From: Ficedula albicollis
Lineage: Eukaryota > Chordata > Aves > Passeriformes > Muscicapidae
NCBI RefSeq assembly: GCF_000247815.1
Contig: NC_021677.1
Location: 42,258,864-42,322,863 of the forward strand
Direction of reading: 5' to 3'
Length of the DNA stretch: 64,000 nt
The notes under the pieces are model-generated. The model saw nothing but the letters and a program-made list of their open reading frames with translations, had not been told where the DNA came from and made no database searches. This document shows, piece by piece, positions 13,065-22,361 of this stretch; positions within the stretch are counted from its first letter, which is position 1; each line of letters starts with the position of its first letter. The position numbers and the translations under genes were made by a program.

Positions 13065-14431
13065 ATTGATCCCTTTTGTTTTCTAAGTGACTTGTTTTTT
13101 GTGCTGGCTAAATTTGTCCGACTGACAGCCCTGGACACTTACGGCTTCTGCAGGTCCCTGGGGCAGGTGAGGATGTGACTGTGACCTCTCCCCTCTGTTT
13201 CCTAGGGATTCTCCTCCAGCTCAACCTCTGTCCCTACCAAACAGAAACTTTTCAGCACTGCCCACTTCTGCAGTGTCTGTGTGCCTTCTCCTCCTGAGCA
13301 AGATGGGCAATGGGACTGAAAGGCATCGGCTGTGAACAACTCTTATGGTCCACAGCACAAAACACTTTTCCCAAGCAAATACTGCTTCACAATATTTGTG
13401 TTCCAGTTTGTGGAAGCTGTGTTCATGCTGACTTTTGTGAGGCTGAAGGCCTTGATTCTCATCACCTCCTTTCCTGCTTTGTATCAATGCTAATGTTAGC
13501 CATTCCCAGAGCTGTTCTTGTGTCCAACTCATCTTTGTGAACAAACACCTGTGTTAATAGAAAACTTACTTTCTTCTTGGGTAGAATTTCCAAAGAATGA
13601 GCCTAGCTTTGTGCTGCCTTTACTTGTCACTTAAAACATCCTCCTACACGAGGCATACAATCACCCACATGCAAGTATGCAGAAGTGAGTTAAATCCCAG
13701 TGTTAACAGATAAAACTCATTGCAGCCAGTTAGAATTCTTTGCTCTTAATTAGGGGTGGATTTGGCCTTTTTGCCAAAAGGTCACTAGACCAGGGTAAGT
13801 GGTTAAGTGCTTAGACAGTTCTTAGCATCTAAGCTACAAGTTTGCTATCATCTAAGCTGCAGGTTGCCGTATATAATTTGCACAGCACATGTTTCCAGGT
13901 TGCAGAGGTCTGTGGTTGAGTCTCTGAAGTATGCAAGACAGGTAAAGTAAAACAGCTATTGTGTGACAGCCTGACAGCAGGGTTGACTTCTCTAATGCTT
14001 CCTTGGTGTGCTAGGAAGCACAATGTAAGCAATGGAATCGGAAGTTTGGATAATGGTGTTTCTTGCCCTTACTAGCTTTTAAACTCTAAGGAACTCTGGT
14101 CTTTGCCCTAAGCATTTTCATGGAGAGGTGATGGTTACTGGGAAAGCTCCAGCACCATTTCTCAGTAAAGTCAATGAGATTGCATCCATCAAAGGAGTTA
14201 AATAATTTGGTGCATTTTTACATTGCTAATCATTGCTTTGTGTGCAGATGACTTGGTGAGTTCTCTATTTTGGCCTCTTAGTTTTGAGGACATAGGTGTC
14301 CTTGCTGCTTTTGAGACCTGTACAGCCAGTTGCAAGCATGAAGAAGTATCCAAAGTATCAAGAAATGTAATTGAGTTAATTGGACAAGATGTTAATAAGC
14401 TTCATAGTAAAGATATGGTGAGTAGTAAGAT

Positions 14432-14529
14432 TAACTTTTCCCTTTCCTTTTTTTGTTTTGACCCCACAGGTCCTACAAGCTAACTTTTCCCTTTCCTTTT
14501 TTTGTTTTGACTCCACAGGTCCTACAAGC
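14432..14529. repeat. Tandem duplication of a 49-bp splice-acceptor-like unit
   Basis: Copies at 14432-14480 and 14481-14529 differ at one base (ACCCCACAG versus ACTCCACAG). Each copy has a branch-point-like TAAC, a long C/T tract and a CACAG, followed by GTCCTACAAGC. Confidence 0.95.
14483..14518 (+). promoter_or_regulatory. Probable 3' splice site of the first NRXN3 coding exon
   Basis: CTAAC (branch A about 14483), a 30-nt pyrimidine tract and CACAG at 14514-14518 make a textbook acceptor, with no AG between branch point and splice site. An almost identical acceptor lies 49 nt upstream (AG at 14468-14469). A weaker candidate, TTCTCCTAG, ends at 15099, only 22 nt before the start codon. 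It has a good pyrimidine tract, but AG dinucleotides at 15073-15075 leave little room for a branch point. Which one is used in vivo is inference. Confidence 0.5.
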
Positions 14530-15121
14530 TCCGTGAGTGCCAAGAAGTGAATTATGGGCTTCGTATCCACCAGTGCTCCGTGAGTGCCAAGAAGTGAATT
14601 ATGGGCTGGGTATCCACCAGTACATCATGAAGATTGACTTTGTTTTTGCCCTCTTGAAGTTCACGTGCTTTATGAATTCACTCTCTCTTCTATCTCACTG
14701 TCATCTCCGTCAATATTGTCATCATCTCTAGAAAAAAGGAATTTTAGGCTTGGGCCTTGGCTCTCCCTTTCCTTTCTCCTGGAACACCAGTGTCACCTTT
14801 GTGTTCTACCAAAACAAATCACTGTAGGTTATTTTGCCCTTCAGAGAAGTACAGCATCTGGAGAAGTCATTTCATGTACCCTGTACTTCTGAGATAAAAA
14901 CCTCTGGTTCCCAAAGGATAATAGAGATCTTTCCTTGGGAGGAAGCTCTTCCTCTTGGTCACGTGCACTTGCAATCTCACTTTCCACTTACTCTCCTGCT
15001 CTCTGTCACTCTCTGCTCTTCTCTTCCTTTTGGATTTAATATTTGGTGTTGACTGCTGGGGCCCTCCTCCCAGTAGTGTGGCTTCTTTTGTTCTCCTAGG
15101 GAAGAGCAGATTCTTGAAACA
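14519..15121 (+). other. NRXN3: Probable NRXN3-alpha 5' UTR within the first coding exon
   Basis: If the acceptor at 14518 is used, about 600 nt of leader precede the start codon. The 3' half is pyrimidine-rich (14950-15030). Several upstream ATGs exist, including one at 14955 whose frame overlaps the NRXN3 start, so the leader would carry upstream open frames. If the acceptor at 15099 is used instead, only 15100-15121 is exonic. No transcript evidence is available. Confidence 0.45.
14530..14623. repeat. Tandem duplication, 47-bp unit
   Basis: Copies at 14530-14576 and 14577-14623 start TCCGTGAGTGCC. They differ at a few bases (GGCTTCG versus GGCTGGG, and near the end). It directly follows the 49-bp duplication and lies in the probable 5' UTR. 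Confidence 0.93.
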
Positions 15122-15830
15122 ATGGGCTTCACTCTGCATTCTATCTACTTCACCTGGAAGGTGAGTTTGCTGCTGGGCTCCTTGCTGGGTCTCTGTTTGG
15201 GTCTGGAGTTCCTGGGCATTCCCAATCAGTGGGCCCGCTACCTCCGCTGGGACGCCAGCACTCGGAGCGAACTCAGCTTCCAGTTCAAGACCAATGTCTC
15301 TGCTGGGCTGCTTCTCTATTTTGACGATGGCGGCGTGTGTGACTTCCTCTGCCTGTCCCTGGTTGACGGGCGCATCCAGCTGCGGTTCAGCGTGGACTGT
15401 GCGGAGACCACAGTGACCACAGACAAGCGGGTGAACGACAGCAGCTGGCACTTCGTGATGGTGAGCCGCAGCCAGCTGCGGACGGTGCTGGTGCTGGACG
15501 GCGAGGCCAAGCCGGGCGAGGTGCGCCCGCAGCGCCAGCACATGAACATCGTCAGCGACCTGTTCCTTGGCGGAGTCCCGCTGGACATCCGGCCCGCTGC
15601 CCTGACTCTCGATGGTGTTCTGAGCGAGCCTCCCTTCCAAGGATTTATCCTGGACCTGAAATACGGCAATTCTGAGCCGCAGCTGCTGGGCAGTCAAGGG
15701 GTCCGGCTGGAAATGGAAGGACTTTGCTCAGAAAACCCCTGTGAAAATGGTGGCACTTGCTTCCTTCTGGATGGTGAGCCACACTGTGACTGCTCAGCCA
15801 CTGGATATGTTGGCACGCTGTGTTCTGAAG
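15122..15830 (+). CDS. NRXN3: Neurexin-3 alpha, first coding exon: signal peptide, LNS1 and EGF-A
   Basis: Neurexins are presynaptic adhesion receptors that bind postsynaptic partners across the synaptic cleft. This exon gives 236 codons plus one base (phase 1). Residues 1-27 are a signal peptide with a hydrophobic core ([12 protein letters not shown]), cleaved probably before LEF. Residues about 28-200 form the first laminin G/LNS domain, with [31 protein letters not shown] and DLFLGGVP typical of neurexins. Asn58 (NVS) and Asn105 (NDS) are possible N-glycosylation sites. Residues 202-234 form an EGF-like domain with six cysteines (202, 207, 213, 222, 224, 234). As I remember the family, the N-terminus ([35 protein letters not shown]) matches neurexin-3 and not neurexin-1. 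The start sits in a good Kozak context (ACAATGG). The exon ends at GAAG before GTAAGAG. Without splicing the frame runs to a stop near 15991. Confidence 0.96.
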
Positions 15831-16727
15831 GTAAGAGAATACTTCCTTGCTTCTCACTGACCTTTGCACAATCCAGAGTTAATTTGTTGTTTAGCAGGAC
15901 TATGATAGAGTTTTTATTCCTTCTGATGGTTGCCAGAGGAATTCAAGTTCCACCATTCGTTTTCCAAATGGAAGTAATGAAATGGGAGTAGATAGAGAGC
16001 GTGAGCAATTGCAACAAGTGTCTGCTGAAAGGATGCTGCACTTGTAGACAAGTGCAGATTTTCATCATCGTCATCGTCATTCATTTCATCAGCAACCTAT
16101 TAATAAGGGTAGAGAACATAAATTGGTGAATAAAACTAAGAAGTACCCTAGGTTATTGTTGGTAAAAGCAATGGCTGGCTTTTTTCAGTAGTCCATGAAA
16201 ATGGAGTGAAATGCCAGCAAAAAGGAGTCAGAAAACCCCTGTGAAAATGGTGGCACTTGCTTCCTTCTGGATGGTGAGCCACACTGTGACTGCTCAGCCA
16301 CTGGATATGTTGGCACGCTGTGTTCTGAAGGTAAGAGAATACTTCCTTGCTTCTCACTGACCTTTGCACAATCCAGAGTTAATTTGTTGTTTAGCAGGAC
16401 TATGATAGAGTTTTTATTCCTTCTGATGGTTGCCAGAGGAATTCAAGTTCCACCATTCGTTTTCCAAATGGAAGTAATGAAATGGGAGTAGATAGAGAGC
16501 GTGAGCAATTGCAACAAGTGTCTGCTGAAAGGATGCTGCACTTGTAGACAAGTGCAGATTTTCATCATCGTCATCGTCATTCATTTCATCAGCAACCTAC
16601 TAATAAGGGTAGAGAACATAAATTGGTGAATAAAACTAAGAAGTACCCTAGGTTATTGTTGGTAAAAGCAATGGCTGGCTTTTTTCAGTAGTCCATGAAA
16701 ATGGAGTGAAATGCCAGCAAAAAGGAG
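15728..16727. repeat. 500-bp tandem duplication including the end of the EGF exon
   Basis: Copies at 15728-16227 and 16228-16727 start TCAGAAAACCCC and end AAAAAGGAG. I find one difference: T at 16100 versus C at 16600. The unit holds the last 103 nt of the NRXN3 exon (Ser203 to Glu236), its splice donor and 397 nt of intron. Confidence 0.97.
16228..16330 (+). pseudogene. Duplicated tail of the NRXN3 EGF exon, probably not spliced in
   Basis: An exact copy of exon bases 15728-15830, followed by the same GTAAGAG donor. It encodes the EGF segment from SENPC to the final CSE. It has no acceptor of its own that would work. The nearest good pyrimidine-AG (TTTTTTCAG near 16187) is followed by a TGA in the EGF frame before the copy begins, and the nearer CCAG at 16215-16218 has no pyrimidine tract. 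It is therefore most likely an inert exon fragment, or an assembly artefact. Confidence 0.75.
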
Positions 16728-16728
16728 C

Positions 16729-16729
<1 letters not shown>

Positions 16730-16762
<33 letters not shown>

Positions 16763-16882
16763 CATATACATACATATACATATACACATACACATACACA
16801 TACATATACACACACATATATACATATACACACACATATATATATGTGTGTATATATATATGTATATATATGTGTGTATATA
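16730..16882. repeat. (CATATA)n/(CA)n/(TA)n/(TG)n microsatellite
   Basis: About 150 nt of alternating purine-pyrimidine sequence: (ATACAT)n, then CACACACATATATA units, then TATATGTGTGTATATATA units. The CA-rich and TG-rich parts are mutually complementary, so the strand can fold on itself. It starts 2-3 nt after the end of the 500-bp duplication. Confidence 0.95.
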
Positions 16883-19800
16883 TTGCTGACGTATTGACAG
16901 GACACTGTATACTTATTTGATGTTAGCTGTTGCTAGCTGTGGAAGCCCCATGCTTCCCTTCAATTGCTTGCACACTAATCACTGAATGGCACCTTGATTG
17001 TTTTAGCATCTTTGATTAAATTGCTTAAATTGCTTTTAAAATTGATCTTACTTTGCAAAAGGAAGTTGCAAAAGGAAGAGGGATTTGAATGTTTCTGCAT
17101 TGTTTGGTACTCACTTTTTGAATTTGAGTTCAAGAGTTTAAGTCATGCAAACCACATGATGAAGTGTATTTCAGATTTTTCCTTTGGTCTTTAGCAATGT
17201 GGTGGTAATTAACTCTGTATGTGCAGGAGACTTAAGTAAGTCAACTGAAAATCCCTGTGTGAATTTGAGAATCTCATCACAACATTATTTATGGCATTTG
17301 GCTTTAAACACCAGTTTGAGCTTAAACCAAAGATGAAACCTAGACAAGAAGTGTTCAATCTCAAGGAAAAAAAATACCCTACCTGAGATTCTGTCAAAAT
17401 GGAAATATTTGCAGTTATATATTTTCACGACTATAATTTATTCACTTCTTTTGGCAGTGAAACTAGATTAACCAGAGTTTAGTCTGTACAATGTGAGAAG
17501 TGGTGAAAATAGTCCTTATACTCTTGATATCTAAGTAAAAAGCCCTACAGCTCTACATTTACAGTCTGCATTTAGATGGAGAAGCAAAATGTTTTTATAA
17601 GAAGGGAAGTTTTGGAAAATAAACATAGCAGCCATATGTGCATTAATTTTATGATGATTTTAATAATAACAGAAAATTTGGCTTTACATCCAAATAATAT
17701 AGTAACAGTACATGAGCATTAGATGGGAGGTGTGAGCCTGTGAAGTGTTGGACACCAGAATTCTTCCTGGCTATTTGTTCAGACCTGATCAGTCCAAACC
17801 ATTAATGAGCCAGAACTATTTTCTGTGCTTGAGCCGTGAGTTATGTGGGGCTGGACAGACTTCTGGGTGTGACCAGGCAGTTCAGGAGCTGGGCCACTAG
17901 CCTGATTCTCACACACTTAAGAAACAAACACACCTCAGGTCTAAGTGCCAGGTATGGTGATGGAGAATTGCAAGAGCCACACAGCCATGTGGACCCTGAA
18001 ACATAAAGATGTAAGGCTCTGTCTACTGCTGGGCTACTGGATCCAGACTCCTTGGGGAGCTGCTCAAGATATCAACAGCATATGGTTTTCAGTGAACCAC
18101 TTGAGAAAGTACTGTAAGTGAGCAGGAATTCATGTAACTGTGGGGCAATTGTGAGAGCTCTAACCAGGGCTCAGGGGGTGGCATTTCCTGGGTGGGTGGA
18201 ACAATCTGAAATACATCTTCTAATGAATCCAGGGATATTTTTGTTGTAGACACCATGGATAAAGCAATGCTATTGTTACTGTTTGAAGCCTGAGTCACCA
18301 TTGCTGTTTGTTTCCTATAGTGATTCATCAGTTTCCAGCCCAACCTGGTGTTAAGGGTGAACAAAGAAGTTCGTCACAATGTGCCTTCTTAAGCAAACAC
18401 TTTTAACTCACTGTTAGCTGGGGTCTTTTCACTCTCAGAGAAGATGCTGTGCGGAGAACTTCTCCAATGGATCACATGTAGAGATTTCGAGAGTCATTAT
18501 CTTGTTTGGTTCTTCTTGTTTTCTCATATACTACTAAATGGTGTATATTTGATTTATGTTAGAATTTTATAATCAGCCTTGTTTTCTGCCTCCTTTATGC
18601 TGTAACAGTGGCGATTTCTGTGTGTTAAATTCTGTCATTGAAAAAACATTACAGTGGCTGTGCAGATGAATGGGAAAACCAAAAGAAAAGGCTGTTTAGT
18701 AAGTGGAAACAAGCAGACAAAGAAAAGTGGCAAGAAAAAACACAGGGACCAAATTAAGTATAGCTACCTTTTTGTCTGACTTTGAAAAGCGTAAGATGTT
18801 GTCTTTCAATTCTGTAAGTGTGGGAGAACCTCCACTGATAAACAGTAGGATGTGGCAGGAATGGCAGAACTGTTTACAGGCTTGTCCTGCCTGTGGCTTG
18901 ATTGGCCATTAAACAACTTGTATTTTCTTTGTTTGCTTTTTTCCCCCCAAGAAATAGAGATGTTTGTGTCAGAACTGTTCCCTTTTGTTTTGTATCTTTA
19001 TCATGCCTCTGGATATATGCAGAAGTAACATGGTTATTTTATTCTCAGTCTCACTTTTGAAAAAGATTGATCTCTCGACTGGATATCAACAACTCCCTTT
19101 TTGGGAGGGGAACCTTCACTCCATTACAGCATTTACTAGTCTGTAGTCTCTGTGCATATTTTCATTTCATCACCAGAGTTGGCTCTTTTACTGGGAGCTG
19201 ATGGGATCCAATCAATAACAAGTTGTGTTTGAACAGCTAAATGTAATATGTACCTTTTAAATAATGAGTTCTCTTGACAGTGTCCCGGCCATTACTTGGC
19301 TATTGACTGATACCTATGTCTGCAGATGGTAAAACCATAGCAAACTCATTTATTTTGTGGCCAGAGATAGGAGAAATAAATAGAGAGTGGAACCTGCTGA
19401 TTCTGTACTGTGATGGAATGAAGCTCCATTTACAATATTATAGGCCACTGTAACTCCAAGTTATGATGAATGTCAACAGAAAACAACCATTCCATGCTGA
19501 GATGAGACTGTGAATTCTGTCCAGGATGTGCCCCCAATGTGCACAGAGTTAGTAGGATTGTGTACTTCATGTCAGTCACATGCCCAGATGGTAGCTGAGC
19601 AGGTACAGTTTCTGTGACTGAGTTTATACAGTGGGAGTGAAAATTTGGAAAGTTTGGCCGTTTTGAATAAAATGCGAGACTACTTTTATTGCAGTTTGAG
19701 TAAACTGGTTCACTGAATCTGACAGCTCTGTAGGGTACAAAGGATGGCTGATTTGAGTAGCTATAGTTTGTATCTTTCTGGGCCATGGTGGCATTAGACA

Positions 19801-21957
19801 TGAAAGCTGAACTGAGAGACATGTTCCCCTCTAATAAACCTCATCAGCCTCTGTGGAATCAGGCTGCTGCCAAGAGAATGAGGTTCCTGTAGAATTTGAT
19901 CATCACGGATACATTCATATTTCTGGGGAAAGAACCCAAGAAAACTTTCCCCGTGCAAATTTTGCAAGCTGAGCTGCTGTAGAAGCCAGATGAGGTTGTT
20001 CATATCTGCTCATTCAGGACCATGCTGTCAGTCTGCAAGAAATTTTCTCTTTTGCTGACGCTGCTGTGTAGAGGGTGAGCTCACAGATGTGGACAGTGTG
20101 AATGCAACACTGTTTGTGCAAGCGTATTTTGGCCTAAACCCTCACCCTTCTCCCAAGACTCCTTCTGGACTTTCTGAGGAAAGGTGAACAGAAGAGGTGC
20201 TTAGAAGTGCATTAGCTCTGCTTGTAGTTGCAAACCAGGACGTTGATCACCAACTTCACAAAGCACCATGCTGAAGCCTTTGTGTTGCCTGCAGGGGCTG
20301 TTTCTAAACGAAGGCTGAATACGGGCTTGATTGCACCTCTTCCCTTGATTACAGAGCAAGATTTCCTGGGGATGCTGCCTGCTGAATGACAGAGGAGCCC
20401 ACTGCTCTGTAATTATCACACTTCTAGCTGCATCGGGAGCAGATTTTTCTATAGCTCCTCAGCTTGGTTTAAAGTGACAAGTTACTGGGAGATTTATCCT
20501 CTTCCTGTCCCTTGGGAGCAGCCCAGCCTTGGCTGTATCTGAGGCACTGCCCAGCCTCACCTGCAGTCACTGCATCTCCCTGCCAGTCCCCCCAGTCTTC
20601 CTAACACTAAAGGATAGTCTGGCACTTTGCCACGGGCCTGATGCTTGCACTTAATTTGCATATACATTTACATGCATTTTGTAATCAGAAACAAATGAAC
20701 ATGACCATAATATTTGCTTCTACTTGCATATTCCTTGATAGATGAATATAAATTGGTTGTTGAATTCACCCCCAATAAACAGTTGCAGACCCTCCATTTG
20801 GTCTTGTGCTCTGCTGTTCTAGAGGACAGCAGGCAGTTCTGGCACATGCCTTGGATGGGCCCAAATCTTCACTCACCAGTGCAAAACTCTAGAATTGATC
20901 ATCTCCAAGGAATAAATATTGCAAGGGGCAAATCTGCTGTTTTATGTCACTTCTTATGTCACAGCCCTGGCCATTGGGCAGAAAGCTGGTAAGAACTCTG
21001 CCCATGACTTCATATTGCAGAAACTCAGTTTTCCCCATCTCTTTTGCTTGTTCATTCTTCCTGGTTTAAGTTCCTTTGGTTGTACTTAAAATTATAATCT
21101 TTTTTCCAGTCTGGTTGCAATTTTTTGATGCATTGCCAGATGAGCACCAGAGAAAGATGATGTGTTCACATATTAATGTTTATAAAGTGCTTTGAAACTT
21201 CAAAGTGGAGTTTAAGCACCATTTGTTATTCTTAATGATAAATATTAAAACTGAGCAGGAGCCACAGGATTTGAATTTAGATCCTACATACCCTTTCACA
21301 GAAGATGCCAAGGACCCCCATCACTTAATGTGGACTAAGCAACTCCAGAGTAGGCTGGATTTATTTTGTAGACTCCCCTGCTTTAAAAGCAGGGGGAGCT
21401 GCAGGGAGATTGCAAGACCTTGTATGGTGAGTGCCATTGATTCAAATAGTCTGGCTGCAATACATGCTGACAGCTGTATTCTCGTAGTTTCCCTCTCTTG
21501 TATTATAGATGACCATGGGGCTACAATCCTTTTCTGCTGGATTGCAGGTGAGCTGCAGACCTTGGGCAAAAGAGATGTTAAACCCCTCAATTAGGCAAAG
21601 TTTGGACATCTCCTGTGATAAAATGAAGCAGGTGGTGGTTGGGTACAGAGGAGATTGCTATTTGGTGTAAGGTGGAACACATGAAGAGTGACGATAATTT
21701 GTGGCCCAGGAGAAGATGGAGCTATGGAAAAAAAGCCTCTGGATGAAAATGTTCTTTTATAAAATGTTATAGAAGAGGAAACCACAGCTCACAGAGACTG
21801 TTTACAGTAGCTGCTCCATATTGCTTTTACCTGCCTGATAGAATAAAAGAAGATTTCTTTGCTCTTGCAAAGAGAGTGGGATGACCAAGCTTCTGGAGGA
21901 CTAAATTTAGATGGAGTTTGGATACCAGCATTCTCTGTGAGACCAACCTGCTGGCTC

Positions 21958-22343
21958 CTGCTCTGTCCCAAAGTGTGCACAGCCTGGATCTAAACTGGAA
22001 TTTTTGGGAATTACTAAATAAAGATCGAAATTAAAGTAACTGGTATTAATTATGTGAAAGTGAACAAAGTCAGACATTTCTCTTTCCAGCTTATGGATTC
22101 CCAACTTGATTTCTGATGAAGGGTTTATTTTCCTTTGGTTTTGCCATGATCTGCTCTGTCCCAAAGTGTGCACAGCCTGGATCTAAACTGGAATTTTTGG
22201 GAATTACTAAATAAAGATCGAAATTAAAGTAACTGGTATTAATTATGTGAAAGTGAACAAAGTCAGACATTTCTCTTTCCAGCTTATGGATTCCCAACTT
22301 GATTTCTGATGAAGGGTTTATTTTCCTTTGGTTTTGCCATGAA
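21958..22343. repeat. Tandem duplication, 193-bp unit
   Basis: Copies at 21958-22150 and 22151-22343 start CTGCTCTGTCCCAAAG and end TTTTGCCATGA. I find no internal difference. The unit is not a recognised transposon. Confidence 0.96.
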
Positions 22344-22351
22344 AAAATAAA

Positions 22352-22361
22352 GGGGGGGGGG
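22352..22361. repeat. Poly(G) run, 10 nt
   Basis: Ten G following AAAAAATAAA, a few bases after the end of the 193-bp duplication. Confidence 0.85.

Larger units (their letters stand above)
1..14431. other. Non-coding sequence upstream of the first NRXN3 coding exon
   Basis: I see no convincing exon, RNA gene or recognisable transposon here. All open frames are short, lack domain features and overlap on both strands. The stretch holds simple repeats and the local duplications listed separately. A slightly GC-richer patch lies around 1880-2060 but is not CpG-dense enough to call a promoter island. In mammals the alpha-neurexin start codon lies in the second exon, so part or all of this may be the intron after a non-coding first exon. 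That is family knowledge; no first exon can be identified here. Confidence 0.6.

Noticed and set aside
14867..15697. 276-codon open frame on the minus strand
   Set aside because: It is antisense to the NRXN3 exon. The GC-rich codons of the sense strand leave few stops on the opposite strand, and the translation shows no domain.
16228..16330. Second EGF exon as a true tandem exon duplication
   Set aside because: It lacks an acceptor and has an upstream in-frame TGA, so it cannot serve as a cassette exon as it stands.
16648..16920. Tyr/Thr/His/Ile-rich frames on both strands
   Set aside because: Translation of the CA/TA/TG microsatellite.
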